Assembly (NCBI RefSeq): GCF_019583405.1
Contig: NZ_SZUU01000001.1
Coordinates: 434,001 to 498,000 of the forward strand
Direction: 5' to 3'
Length of the DNA: 64,000 bases
DNA from: Bacteroides fragilis
GTDB lineage: Bacteria; Bacteroidota; Bacteroidia; Bacteroidales; Bacteroidaceae
The position numbers and the translations under genes were made by a program. Positions 25,529-35,988 of the stretch are shown here, in pieces. How positions within the stretch are numbered: the first letter of the stretch is position 1; each line of letters begins with the position of its first letter. A model generated the notes under the pieces. That model saw only the letters and a list, made by a program, of their open reading frames with translations. It searched no databases and was not told where the DNA came from.

Positions 25529-28500
25529 ATGAATCCGCGTTTGCTTATACCACTCTTCTGTATGTTGTTGTTGACGACATTTTTCTCTTGTGTCGATACA
25601 GCTCCGACTAAGGAGGTACAGCACATTGATTCGCTGAACTCACGGGCTTATGTATACCGGTATAAAGATCTGGATTCTTCCTGCAGGGCTGCATCGCAAG
25701 CGTACAAAGAAGTTAGCATGTACAGTCAGGGGAAAGCGGAAGCCTCCAATAATCTTGCTTTTTGCGCTTTTATGCGGATGGATTTTGATACAGCTGAACG
25801 TCTGCATAAAGGGGTATATAACCTGACGAAAAATGAATTGGAACTTTTGATTGCTGACATCGGGTTGATGAAGATTTATCAGCGGACGGCCATGAACAAG
25901 GAGTTTTATGACTACCGGAACAGTGCAATCAGGAGGATGAAGCGGATTGATGAAGAAAATAATCTGTTTGTCGACCGTCATGAGAGTGCCCGGTTGGATT
26001 ATGCCTTTACAGAGTTTTTTATCGTTTCGGCAGTTTATTACTATTATCTGCAACAACGTGCCGAGGCTATGGCTTCGCTGAATGAAATACAATTAAATGA
26101 GGAGTTGGCGACTGATACAAATCAAATTCTTTATTTCCATTATATAAAAGGTTCGGCCGGACTGTGTGAGGGTAAAACACCGGATGAACGAAAACTTGAA
26201 GAATTCGATGAGTTATATACAACCTGGAAAATGGCCTCGGAGCAAGGATATTTGTATTTTGAAGGAAATGGTTTGCAAGGACTCACCAATTTAATGGCCT
26301 CTCAGGAGAGTTATGAGCTATTTCTGAACAGGCGTTCACACGCTCTGACAAGGTTCGGCATACCAGTGGATTCATTGTTACCGTTGCGTTTGGGGCAGAT
26401 GGCATTGGAGCGTTTTCGCAAATATAATGACCTTTATCAGATAGCGGGTGCGTATGTGTCGATCGGTAAATATTTGAATGCTCACGGACGGTATACAGAA
26501 GCATTGGATACATTGGCAAAAGCTTTGGACTGTGTGAACCAACATCATATGTCATACTATCATTCTGTGGCGGATACGCTCGACAAGTTACAGGTGTTTG
26601 TTCCTAATAAAGATGTGGCATATACAGAAGTAACTTGGCTTGGAAAAGAAAAGGTGAAAACCGTGCCGGAATGGATTTCCAGAATACGCGAACAGTTGAG
26701 TGTATCGTATGCTTGCCTGGGAATGAAACCGGCATCGGATTATAACAGAAATGTTTATTTGGATATTTTACGGTATACCCGCCAGGATAAGGAATTGGAA
26801 AGCCGTTATCTTTCATTAGAGCAAGAGTCCAGACAATTGAACGTGGTATTGTTTTTCGTGATTATAGGACTTATACTGGTGACCGTTATGTTTTGGTTAT
26901 TCAATAAGAGATCAAAAGTACGGAACCGGATACATATTGCACGTCTACGACAGACTTTAGATGTTTGTCAAAAAATCACTGCTTCCATACCGGTAGATGT
27001 AACAGATGAAAGCGAAATTGTACACGCTATCTCAGAATCCATTCAGCCGGATATGGAGCAATTGTTTGGTGCTACAGAAATCCGTATCGGAATAAGAAAT
27101 GAAGAAACGGGAGACATCGAATTTAATGAAGAGTGTAAGAGTGGACAGACGGATGAATCCAAGTCGATTGGAGAGGTTGCTATTGGGGCAGTGTTTGATC
27201 TGTATGTACCTGATAAAACGGAACCGATCGGGATTCTAAAACTATTTACCCGCCATCGCTTGAATAAGGATGAACAGGCATTGGTGAAAGTTATCACTCC
27301 CTATATTGCTTGGGCACTGGACAATGGAATGACATTTATTTCATTGGGGGATGAACGGAATAAGTTGGAAAAACAAAGGTATGTCTACGAACAGCATATT
27401 GCCGGGAACAAACGCCAGAACCTTATAAAAAAATCTTGCTTGGCCATTGTGGATGGAATCAATCCGTATATAGACCGGATTATCAATGAAGTTCATAAAT
27501 TGACGGAAAAGGGCTTTATAAACAACAATCGGATAAAGAAAGAAAAGTATCAATATATCGACGAGTTGGTAACTACAATCAATGAATATAATGATATATT
27601 GGCTTTGTGGATTAAGATGAAACAAGGTTCGCTTAGTCTGAATATAGAGAATTTTGAATTGAACGAACTCTTTGAATTGATAAGCAAAGGACGCAAAGCC
27701 TTTGAAATGAAGAAACAAAGGCTTGAAATAGAACCGACAAAAGCATTGGTGAAGGCTGATAAAGCGTTGACTTTGTTTATGATTAATACATTAGCCGAGA
27801 ATGCCCGGAAATATACTCCGAAAGGGGGTATAGTGAAGATATATGCTAAGCGGACTGATGAATATGTTGAGATTTCCGTAGAGGATAATGGACGTGGACT
27901 TTCGACTGAAGATATAGCCAAGATTATCGGTGAGAAGGTTTATGATTCCCAATCGATAGGAATGAAAAACAATCCGGATAAAGAGGAACTGAAACGGAGT
28001 AAGGGCAGTGGCTTCGGGCTGATGAACTGTAAGGGAATTATTGAAAAATATAAAAAGACCAATGATCTGTTCCGAATATGTACATTTAACATAGAAAGTA
28101 CACCGGGCAAAGGCAGTCGTTTTTACTTCCGATTACCTTCCGGAGTCCGTAAAATAATTGGGATTTGTTTATGTCTGGTCGGATTGTTCAGCTCATTCTC
28201 CTGTCAAGGCGAACCGATGCCTGAAAAGTTGAAAGATATTCCGGTAGATTCCGTAACCTTAGCAGCTGAAGCTGAATATGAACACCTGTTGGACGAAGCA
28301 TCCAGATTTGCTGATACAGTTTATTATTGCAATGTTATAGAAAACTTTGAGCTTGCGTTGCAGTATGCCGATTCAGCATTAAACCGGCTCAATGCACATT
28401 ATAAAAAATATGCTCGCCATCCCCAACGATTTATGAAATTGGTGGGAAGTGGGATTCCGGCCGAACTGGAATGGTGGGTAGAACCTTATAATACGGATTT

Positions 28501-30004
28501 TCATGTGATACTTGATGTGCGTAATGAAGCATCTGTTGCCTTTTTGGGACTTAAAAAGTTAGATGCCTATACATATAATAATGTTGCCTATACAGCATTG
28601 TATAAATTGACAGGGGAAGATCAGTCTTTAGAAGGTTATTGCCGACAATTGGAACGTTCAACAACCAATAAGACGGTAGGAATTATCTTATGTATCCTCT
28701 TATTGGTGGCATCCCTTTGCGGTTACTATCTTTTGTATGTTCGTAAGAGACTTTTGAACCGATTAAATTTGGAACAGGTCTTGGAAATTAATAAAAAGGT
28801 ATTCGCTTCTTCATTGGTGCGCACACAGGAGTCGGCAGAAGCTTTACAACGCGAAGAAGATACATTGAAAGAGATACCACAACGAATCGTAAACGAATCA
28901 TTCGACTCGATGAATGAGCTGTTGACTATAGAATGTTTGGGGATTGCTGTTTATAATGAAATGGGACATCGGCTTGAATTTGCTTCCAGTCCCCGTATGG
29001 ATGAACCTCCGGAAATCATACAACAGTGTTTTGATAATCAGACTTATCTTTCGGACGGAGATATGCAGGTATTACCTTTGCTGGTTGATGCCGGAGGAGA
29101 ACATCAGTGTGTCGGTGTATTGTATCTGGAAAGACAAGAGGACAGTATGCAAGAAGCGGATCGTTTGTTGTTTCAGTTAATCTCCAGGTATGTAGGCATT
29201 GTGGTATTCAATGCGGTTGTCAGACTTGCCACAAAATACCGTGACATTGAGGCGGCACACGAGGAGACCAGGAGAGCTTCGTGGGAAGACAGTATGTTGC
29301 ATGTACAGAATATGGTGTTGGACAACTGTCTCTCGACCATCAAGCATGAAACAATTTATTATCCAAACAAAATCAAACAGATTATCGGCAGGCTGAATAC
29401 ACACTCCCTATCTGGAGAGGAGGAAAAGGAATGTGTGGAGACTATCAGTGAATTGATAGAATATTATAAAGGAATCTTTAGGATATTGAGTTCCTGTGCT
29501 TCCCGGCAACTGGAAGAAGTAACATTCCGAAGAGCTACGATACCTGTTACGGATATAATGGTATATGCCGGCAAATACTTCAAAAGAATAAGTAGAGGGG
29601 TTGATAATAAGATAACGTTGACTGTAGAGCCTCTTGAAGGCAAAGTCATTGGAGATATCAATCAGTTGCGTTTTCTTATAGAGAACCTGATTGATGAAGC
29701 CCTTTCCTTCCATGAGGATGGAGAATTGGTTTTAAAAGCCATTATGGATGGAGAATATGTTCGTTTTTTGTTCACAGACAGAAGGCGTGAGAAGCAAGTA
29801 GAGGAATTGAATCAATTATTTTATCCGAATCTGGCACGTATGACTTCGGGAGAGAAAGGTGAATTACGAGGAACTGAATATCTGATCTGCAAACAAATTA
29901 TTCGTGACCATGATGAATTTGCCGGAAGGCGCGGTTGTCGCATTAATGCAGAGCCGGCACAGGGAGGAGGATTCACAGTCTATTTTACAGTACCCAAAAG
30001 ATAA
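25529..30004 (+). CDS. Giant double sensor histidine kinase with complementary degenerate units
   Basis: This 1491-aa membrane protein joins two sensor kinases. Unit 1 has a lipobox-like signal (Cys21), a periplasmic TPR-like region (about 25-435), TM 439-458, a GAF-like region, a dimerisation region and an ATP-binding domain with N758, D786-N-G-R-G and G826-S-G-F-G-L. The phosphoacceptor His position aligns with Asp642. Unit 2 begins with another lipobox-like hydrophobic segment (876-892), a periplasmic part, TM 1051-1072, a GAF-like region and a KHE motif with His1273, but its ATP domain has lost the D-x-G-x-G box. ATG 25529 follows a GAAAGAA site. It resembles DUF5112/DUF5113 proteins of Bacteroides and heads an operon with a response regulator and transporter. 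Confidence 0.88.
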   Translation: MNPRLLIPLFCMLLLTTFFSCVDTAPTKEVQHIDSLNSRAYVYRYKDLDSSCRAASQAYKEVSMYSQGKAEASNNLAFCAFMRMDFDTAERLHKGVYNLTKNELELLIADIGLMKIYQRTAMNKEFYDYRNSAIRRMKRIDEENNLFVDRHESARLDYAFTEFFIVSAVYYYYLQQRAEAMASLNEIQLNEELATDTNQILYFHYIKGSAGLCEGKTPDERKLEEFDELYTTWKMASEQGYLYFEGNGLQGLTNLMASQESYELFLNRRSHALTRFGIPVDSLLPLRLGQMALERFRKYNDLYQIAGAYVSIGKYLNAHGRYTEALDTLAKALDCVNQHHMSYYHSVADTLDKLQVFVPNKDVAYTEVTWLGKEKVKTVPEWISRIREQLSVSYACLGMKPASDYNRNVYLDILRYTRQDKELESRYLSLEQESRQLNVVLFFVIIGLILVTVMFWLFNKRSKVRNRIHIARLRQTLDVCQKITASIPVDVTDESEIVHAISESIQPDMEQLFGATEIRIGIRNEETGDIEFNEECKSGQTDESKSIGEVAIGAVFDLYVPDKTEPIGILKLFTRHRLNKDEQALVKVITPYIAWALDNGMTFISLGDERNKLEKQRYVYEQHIAGNKRQNLIKKSCLAIVDGINPYIDRIINEVHKLTEKGFINNNRIKKEKYQYIDELVTTINEYNDILALWIKMKQGSLSLNIENFELNELFELISKGRKAFEMKKQRLEIEPTKALVKADKALTLFMINTLAENARKYTPKGGIVKIYAKRTDEYVEISVEDNGRGLSTEDIAKIIGEKVYDSQSIGMKNNPDKEELKRSKGSGFGLMNCKGIIEKYKKTNDLFRICTFNIESTPGKGSRFYFRLPSGVRKIIGICLCLVGLFSSFSCQGEPMPEKLKDIPVDSVTLAAEAEYEHLLDEASRFADTVYYCNVIENFELALQYADSALNRLNAHYKKYARHPQRFMKLVGSGIPAELEWWVEPYNTDFHVILDVRNEASVAFLGLKKLDAYTYNNVAYTALYKLTGEDQSLEGYCRQLERSTTNKTVGIILCILLLVASLCGYYLLYVRKRLLNRLNLEQVLEINKKVFASSLVRTQESAEALQREEDTLKEIPQRIVNESFDSMNELLTIECLGIAVYNEMGHRLEFASSPRMDEPPEIIQQCFDNQTYLSDGDMQVLPLLVDAGGEHQCVGVLYLERQEDSMQEADRLLFQLISRYVGIVVFNAVVRLATKYRDIEAAHEETRRASWEDSMLHVQNMVLDNCLSTIKHETIYYPNKIKQIIGRLNTHSLSGEEEKECVETISELIEYYKGIFRILSSCASRQLEEVTFRRATIPVTDIMVYAGKYFKRISRGVDNKITLTVEPLEGKVIGDINQLRFLIENLIDEALSFHEDGELVLKAIMDGEYVRFLFTDRRREKQVEELNQLFYPNLARMTSGEKGELRGTEYLICKQIIRDHDEFAGRRGCRINAEPAQGGGFTVYFTVPKR

Positions 30005-30032
30005 AAAATTAAATATACACAGATAAAATAGT

Positions 30033-30761
30033 ATGGAAGATAAGAAATTTAAAGTAATTATTGTAGAAGATGTAAAACTGGAACTGAAAGGAACAGAAGA
30101 AATATTTCGCCATGAAATACCTAATGCTGAGGTAATAGGTACGGCAATGACTGAAAATGAATTCTGGCCTTTGATGGAAACGCAATTACCTGATATGGTG
30201 TTACTGGATTTGGGATTGGGAGGCTCTACAACAATCGGTGTCGATATATGCCGGAATATCTTTAAACGTTATCCGGGAGTGAGAGTATTGATATTCACCG
30301 GAGAAATTTTGAATGAGAAGCTATGGGTAGATGTGCTGAACGCCGGAGCAGACGGAATTATATTGAAAACAGGTGAATTACTCACCAAGACGGATGTACA
30401 GGCCGTAATGGATGGGAAGAAGTTGGTATTCAATTATCCGATTCTGGAAAAAATAGTGGAGCGGTTTAAAAAATCAGTAGCTAACGATGCTAAGCGTCAA
30501 GAGGCTGTCATCAGTTATGATATTGATGAATATGACGAACGCTTCCTCCGCCATCTGGCGTTGGGGTATACCAAAGAAATGATAGCTAACCTAAAGGGTA
30601 TGCCTTTCGGAGTGAAATCGTTAGAGAAACGGCAGAATGATCTGATCGGAAGGTTATTTCCACAGGGTGAACGGGTAGGAGTAAATGCAACCAGACTGGT
30701 GGTCCGTGCATTAGAACTTCGTATAATCGATCTGGACAATCTGGATGCAGATGAAGAGTAA
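30033..30761 (+). CDS. Response regulator with LuxR-type output
   Basis: This 242-aa protein has an N-terminal receiver domain with acidic pocket E12/D13, phosphoacceptor Asp59 (VLLDLGLGG), FTGE at about 95 and K in ILKTGEL. The C-terminal part (about 180-235: FLRHLALGYTKEMIANL...KSLEKRQNDLI...NATRLVVRALEL) resembles a LuxR/NarL helix-turn-helix. It follows the double kinase by 28 bp and is the obvious partner. Its gene overlaps the transporter start by 11 bp, so the transporter may be a target or a part of the same signalling unit. Confidence 0.88.
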   Translation: MEDKKFKVIIVEDVKLELKGTEEIFRHEIPNAEVIGTAMTENEFWPLMETQLPDMVLLDLGLGGSTTIGVDICRNIFKRYPGVRVLIFTGEILNEKLWVDVLNAGADGIILKTGELLTKTDVQAVMDGKKLVFNYPILEKIVERFKKSVANDAKRQEAVISYDIDEYDERFLRHLALGYTKEMIANLKGMPFGVKSLEKRQNDLIGRLFPQGERVGVNATRLVVRALELRIIDLDNLDADEE

Positions 30762-32205
30762 ATGGCGTATGCCGCATCCGGCAACGATGTTCTTCCTGTT
30801 TACGCTGGCAGTCATCTTTCTATCCTGGATATTCGATATTTATGGATTAAGGGTGCAACTACCGCAGACAGGAGCAGAGATTCGTGTACAAAGTCTGCTG
30901 AGTCCGGAGGGTATTCGCTGGATGTTGCGAAATGCAATTACTAATTTCACAGGATTTGCACCATTGGGAATGGTGTTGATAGCAATGTTTGGTATCGGGG
31001 TAGCTCAACATTCCGGCTTTATTGACGCTTGTGTCCGGCAAGGGGTGAAAAAACGAAAAAACACCAGGAGGATCATCCTGTGGGTGATTATTCTTGGATT
31101 ACTATCGAATATAGTAGGAGATGCGGGTTATATAATATTGCTTCCGATAGCAGCCACTTTGTTTTATTCGGTAGGATTAAATCCGGTAGCGGGAATTATT
31201 ACCGCATATGTTTCGGTTTCTTGTGGCTACAGTGCCAATGTAGTGCTGAGCACCATGGATCCATTAATTGCCCGTACGACACAGGAAGCAGCCATTGACT
31301 CCGGAGTATATCAGGGAAATACGGGACCATTGTGCAATTATTATTTTATGTCTGTTTCTACATTCGTTATCGGAGCCATAATTTACAGGATAACCTGCAA
31401 ACGACTGATTCCTTCTCTGGGACAATATGAAGGAAAACAGATATTTGAAGGCTATAAACAGTTGTCACGCAAAGAACGCCGGGCCATGACAATGGCGATC
31501 GTTGTGGGAATGCTTTATGCTGCAATCATTTTATGGGCCACTTTTTCTTCCTGGGGTATTTTGCGTGGAGTAAATGGAGGGTTGATACGTTCACCATTCA
31601 TTATGGGGATTTTGTTCTTATTGTCTCTGGGGGCTGCTATTATGGGAATGGTCTATGGGTTTAGTTCCGGACGTTACCGTTCGGATAACGATGTGATAGA
31701 AGGATTGGCACACCCCATGAAATTATTGGGTGGCTATCTTGTTATTGCCTTTTTTGCGGCCCAGATGTTTGCTTGCCTGGAATATTCACATTTAGATAAA
31801 TGTGTGGCTATCATAGGTGCTAATTTACTTTCTTCTGTGCAGGCAGGTCCTTTATGGACTTTGATTTTATTTATATTGTTCACTGCAACCATTAATCTGA
31901 TTATGGTCTCTGCTACTGCTAAGTGGGCATTTATGGCATTTATCTTCGTACCGGTATTTGCACGAATGGGAATTGAACCGGATATGACGCAATGTGCTTT
32001 CCGGATAGGTGACAGCGCAACTAATGCTATTACTCCATTCATGTTCTATATGCCTTTGGTGTTGACCTACATGCAACAATATGATAAGCAAGCCACTTAT
32101 GGTTCACTCTTAAAATACACTTGGCGATATTCGGTATATATACTGATAGGCTGGACAATGTTACTTTTTATTTGGTACTTAACTGGCTTACCTTTAGGAT
32201 TATAG
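30751..32205 (+). CDS. AbgT-family transporter
   Basis: This 484-aa inner-membrane protein has about a dozen hydrophobic segments and the pattern of the AbgT family (YdaH/MtrF, p-aminobenzoyl-glutamate transport or antimetabolite efflux): NFTGFAPLGMVLIAMFGIGVAQHSGF near the N-terminus and FRIGDSATNAITPFMFYMPLV near the C-terminus. ATG 30751 is preferred to 30745. It overlaps the response regulator gene, so the two are translationally coupled. Substrate is not determinable; several family members export sulfonamides or folate catabolites. Confidence 0.9.
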   Translation: MKSKWRMPHPATMFFLFTLAVIFLSWIFDIYGLRVQLPQTGAEIRVQSLLSPEGIRWMLRNAITNFTGFAPLGMVLIAMFGIGVAQHSGFIDACVRQGVKKRKNTRRIILWVIILGLLSNIVGDAGYIILLPIAATLFYSVGLNPVAGIITAYVSVSCGYSANVVLSTMDPLIARTTQEAAIDSGVYQGNTGPLCNYYFMSVSTFVIGAIIYRITCKRLIPSLGQYEGKQIFEGYKQLSRKERRAMTMAIVVGMLYAAIILWATFSSWGILRGVNGGLIRSPFIMGILFLLSLGAAIMGMVYGFSSGRYRSDNDVIEGLAHPMKLLGGYLVIAFFAAQMFACLEYSHLDKCVAIIGANLLSSVQAGPLWTLILFILFTATINLIMVSATAKWAFMAFIFVPVFARMGIEPDMTQCAFRIGDSATNAITPFMFYMPLVLTYMQQYDKQATYGSLLKYTWRYSVYILIGWTMLLFIWYLTGLPLGL

Positions 32206-32247
32206 AATATATATGTGAAAATATAAGTAAAAAAAGACACAGATTTT

Positions 32248-32278
32248 TTTGGAGATTTCAGAAAAAGCACTACCTTTG
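32248..32278 (+). promoter_or_regulatory. tRNA-Arg promoter
   Basis: TTTG (32248-32251), 19 nt, TACCTTTG (32271-32278) is a perfect Bacteroides promoter 17 nt upstream of the tRNA. Confidence 0.8.
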
Positions 32279-32295
32279 CACTCGCAATAAAGGAT

Positions 32296-32369
<74 letters not shown>

Positions 32370-32375
32370 CAACGT

Positions 32376-32405
32376 AAAGGCAGTCTATTTGGGCTGTCTT
32401 TTTGT
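32376..32405 (+). terminator. Terminator after tRNA-Arg
   Basis: An AAAGGCAG stem pairs with CTGTCTTT (one G-U) and continues into a T run. Confidence 0.65.
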
Positions 32406-32567
32406 GGTTTATGCTGAATATCAGCATTTTACTGTCTATAAAGCCCTTTGGAGGAGTGATTTACAGCTATTTCTTTTCAATCATCATTCTTGTTACTTTT
32501 GATCTAAGATGCTACTTTTGCTTGCTGTTGTTTCAACATTGTTTCGACATAACTAAAATCATATACT

Positions 32568-33520
32568 ATGGCAACAACATTCAGAATAGAGGTATGTTAA
32601 AAGTATTACTTAGGCAATCATGCAATTAGCTGTCAAATTGTTACAGAGCAATTATGGCTTAGATAGAAAGCAGTTACAGAATCAGTATAAACAACATCTG
32701 TGTGATTATAATGATTAGGATCAATTTAATGATGCCTTCTTTGCCTTAAAAACATAGGATACCATTCTGTATGGACGAGATGGCACTGGCAAAGGAGAAC
32801 TTTACACTATACTTGATTAATAGGGATAAAAAAGGGGGGTACAGGCTCTATTCTAATCGTCATCGGGGAACTAAGGCTGAAGATGTAATAAAAGTACTGA
32901 TGCTCATTGGCATAAAACTGTGCAATATGGTGAAAGAGTTTACACCTGACATGGCAAACAGCATGTAAAAGATTGCTCGGAAATGTTTCTCTAGGGCATT
33001 GCAGATAGTGGATAGGATTCATGTATTCAAACTGGTATACGAAGCGGTGCAAGACCTACACACGGCCTACCGATGGCAAATAATAAAAAGAGAATAAAAA
33101 AGAGAGAGGTCAAAGCTAAACGAAAATACTATGAACTGGAGGTATTTTGTAACGGGAATATGCTCAGATTGTTGCTGGACAAGAGTCGGTATTTGTTGTT
33201 AAAGCACCTCATAAGTGGACTGGCGGGCAAAAGCAAAGAACAGAGATTCTATTTGAACAATTTTCGAATTTAAAGGAGATATGTCATTACGCATTAAGGT
33301 TAGGAAGGATTTTCATAGATTATACAGATAAAGATGTAGCACATACCAAACTATCCCTGTAGTACAACGCAATCGAAAAATACGGGTACGATACCTTTAT
33401 CACAAAAGAATACCGGTCAATTGGCTTTTAGTTGCATTCTTTAACGTAAAAATAACTATCGTTACTGACTTTTCAAAAAAGTCAAAAGATGAAAAATATA
33501 TTGTGTTTACATCAGATTCG
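32568..33520 (+). pseudogene. Decayed ISL3-family transposase
   Basis: Broken frames read in order like an ISL3-type transposase: DEMALAKENFTLYLINRD (catalytic D-E region), RGTKAEDVIKVL, VKEFTPDMANSM, then past a stop ALQIVDRIHVFKLVYEAVQDL, YRWQIIK, GNMLRLLLDKSRYLLLKH, and finally TDKDVAHTKLSL with YGYDTFITKEYRSI. Several in-frame stops and shifts interrupt it and no terminal repeats were found. It is an old, dead insertion just downstream of tRNA-Arg. Recognition is by memory of family motifs, not by alignment. Confidence 0.72.
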
Positions 33521-33531
33521 TATTACATTTG
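33500..33531 (+). promoter_or_regulatory. Promoter of the TPR protein gene
   Basis: ATTG (33500-33503), a 20-nt spacer and TACATTTG (33524-33531) match the Bacteroides consensus with one mismatch, 30 nt upstream of the start. Confidence 0.6.
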
Positions 33532-33561
33532 AACGATAAACAATTAAAAAACACAATAACC

Positions 33562-34299
33562 ATGAAAAAAATTATTTTATTACTTGCTTTATGTTTTACT
33601 GCAAATAATTTCTTTGCGCAAACCACAGATCCGAATCAGTTGAAGAATGAAGGTAATGATGCTTTGAATGCAAAAAATTATGCCGTTGCTTTTGAAAAAT
33701 ACAGCGAATATCTGAAACTGACTAATAATCAGGATTCTGTCACAGCCTATAATTGTGGTGTATGTGCAGATAACATAAAGAAATATAAAGAAGCCGCCGA
33801 TTACTTTGATATTGCGATTAAAAAAAATTATAATCTTGCAAATGCATATATAGGTAAGTCTGCTGCCTATCGCGATATGAAAAATAATCAAGAGTATATT
33901 GCTACATTGACAGAAGGTATCAAAGCTGTTCCGGGCAATGCTACTATTGAAAAACTATATGCTATTTATTATTTGAAAGAAGGACAGAAATTCCAACAGG
34001 CTGGCAATATCGAGAAAGCAGAAGAGAACTATAAACATGCCACTGATGTGACTAGTAAGAAGTGGAAGACTGACGCTTTATATAGCCTTGGAGTATTGTT
34101 CTATAATAATGGAGCCGATGTTCTACGGAAAGCAACTCCTTTAGCTAGTTCGAACAAAGAAAAATATGCTTCTGAAAAAGCAAAGGCGGATGCAGCTTTC
34201 AAGAAAGCTGTTGACTATTTGGGAGAGGCAGTTACTTTATCGCCTAATAGAACTGAAATCAAACAGATGCAAGATCAAGTAAAAGCGATGATTAAGTAA
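33562..34299 (+). CDS. Secreted TPR-repeat protein
   Basis: This 245-aa protein starts at ATG 33562 with a signal peptide (cleavage near FFAQT, residue 20). The mature part holds at least four TPR-like helix pairs (LKNEGNDALNAKNYAVAFEKYSEYL; AYNCGVCADNIKKYKEAADYFDIAI; and others up to the C-terminus). It is predicted periplasmic or membrane-associated, with a scaffold role. Its terminator hairpin has been split by the first IS copy. Confidence 0.85.
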   Translation: MKKIILLLALCFTANNFFAQTTDPNQLKNEGNDALNAKNYAVAFEKYSEYLKLTNNQDSVTAYNCGVCADNIKKYKEAADYFDIAIKKNYNLANAYIGKSAAYRDMKNNQEYIATLTEGIKAVPGNATIEKLYAIYYLKEGQKFQQAGNIEKAEENYKHATDVTSKKWKTDALYSLGVLFYNNGADVLRKATPLASSNKEKYASEKAKADAAFKKAVDYLGEAVTLSPNRTEIKQMQDQVKAMIK

Positions 34300-34460
34300 G
34301 AAGAATATTCAGATGATGAAGAAAATAGGGTTGCTCAAATCAGAGGGCACTGAAAAAGTCCTGCTGTATCTCTTCTACTTAAAAAATGACGGTATAAATC
34401 CAAAATAATACGGCTTTATACCGTTTTTTTGTATCTTAGAGTCACCAAAAGAATACCGCA

Positions 34461-35909
34461 ATGCTAGCATCTCAAGAACGTTTGACTTTTAGTGATTATT
34501 CAAGTCTTTATGATTTGATCATCCCTCAGGATAACCTACTTCGACGTATCAACTCGCTGATAGACTTTTCCTTTGTTTATAATGAGCTTGTTTCCAAATA
34601 TTGTCCGAACAATGGTCGTACCGCCGAGAGCCCTATTCGTATGTTCAAGTACCTTCTTTTAAAAACAATTTATGATTTGTCTGATATTGATGTGGTTGAA
34701 CGTTCACGCTATGATATGTCCTTTAAATACTTTTTAGGAATGGTACCGGAAGAGGATGTGATAGACGCCAGCTCTTTATGCAAATTTCGTAAGCTCCGTC
34801 TGAAAGATATGGACTTGTTGAACCTGCTTATCAACAAGACGGTAACTTTGGCAATAGAGAAAGGCATTATAAAATCCACTTCTGTAATCGTTGATGCCAC
34901 ACATACCGGTTCGCGTTCAAATCCCCATTCTCCTATTGAGATACTGAAGTTGCGTTCCAAACAGTTACGTAAATGTCTCTATGAAGTGGATGAAAAGATA
35001 AAGGAACTATTACCCGAGAAGAATTCTGATGACGTTCTGGAACATGAGCTGACTTATACGCAAACACTGATTGATACATTAAAAGAACAGGCCCCCTTCG
35101 TCTGTATTCCCAAAATAAAGGAAAAATTGAACCTCTTAAAAGAGACATTGGATGATATCAGCGACCATTACACTGTCTCTGAAGATGAGGATGCACGTAT
35201 CGGGCACAAATCGGAAGATAGTTCTTTCTTTGGGTATAAGACGCATATCGGAATGACCGAGGAGCGCATCATAGCAGCGGCTGTCATAACTTCCGGTGAG
35301 AAGGGAGACGGCCCCCAGCTACCCGCATTGATTGAACAAAGCCGAAAGAATGGTATCGATGTACAAACAGTGATTGGTGATTCAGCTTATTCGGGAAAGG
35401 ATAATCTGGAGAAAGCTCGTGATGAACACTTTGAGTTGGTAGCTAAATTGAATCCCGGTATCAGCCAGGGTTTCAGAAAGGAAGAAGACAAGTTTGATTA
35501 CAATAAGGATGCCGGCATGTTTGTTTGCCCTGCCGGTCACATAGCTATACGGAGGGCAAAACAGGGGAGAAAAAATGGAGCATGGAATCAGGCGTATACT
35601 TATTATTTTGATGTGCATAAGTGTCAATGCTGCTCAAGACGAGAGGGGTGTTATAAGCCGGGAGCTAAATCTAAAACCTATTCTGTTCCCATAAAAACCG
35701 ATGAGCAGCAACAACAGGTAGAGTTCCAACAAACCGAACGGTTCAAAGAGAAGGCTGCCGAACGTTATAAGATTGAAGCTAAAAATGCGGAACTGAAACA
35801 GGTATATGGATATGACAGGGCGCAGTCCTACGGATTGTCATGTATGAAAATGCAAGGAGCAATGGCTATTTTTGCAGCAAATCTCAAGAGAATACTCAAA
35901 CTGAGTTAA
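34461..35909 (+). CDS. IS1182-family transposase (copy 1)
   Basis: This 482-aa DDE transposase has an N-terminal DUF772-like domain (NSLIDFSFVYNELVSKYC; SPIRMFKYLLLKTIYDLSD), catalytic Asp145 (VIVDATHTG), Asp307 (VIGDSAYSG) and Glu444 (KNAELKQVYG), and a Cys cluster (CQCCSRREGC) before the last motif. It is full length and identical to the copy at 50392-51840. Confidence 0.96.
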   Translation: MLASQERLTFSDYSSLYDLIIPQDNLLRRINSLIDFSFVYNELVSKYCPNNGRTAESPIRMFKYLLLKTIYDLSDIDVVERSRYDMSFKYFLGMVPEEDVIDASSLCKFRKLRLKDMDLLNLLINKTVTLAIEKGIIKSTSVIVDATHTGSRSNPHSPIEILKLRSKQLRKCLYEVDEKIKELLPEKNSDDVLEHELTYTQTLIDTLKEQAPFVCIPKIKEKLNLLKETLDDISDHYTVSEDEDARIGHKSEDSSFFGYKTHIGMTEERIIAAAVITSGEKGDGPQLPALIEQSRKNGIDVQTVIGDSAYSGKDNLEKARDEHFELVAKLNPGISQGFRKEEDKFDYNKDAGMFVCPAGHIAIRRAKQGRKNGAWNQAYTYYFDVHKCQCCSRREGCYKPGAKSKTYSVPIKTDEQQQQVEFQQTERFKEKAAERYKIEAKNAELKQVYGYDRAQSYGLSCMKMQGAMAIFAANLKRILKLS

Positions 35910-35988
35910 AGTAAATGTAATCCATGTCCGTGGACGACAAATACGGCTTGTATAAACCAAAGAGTTGAGTTATTCTCCTTAATATAAG

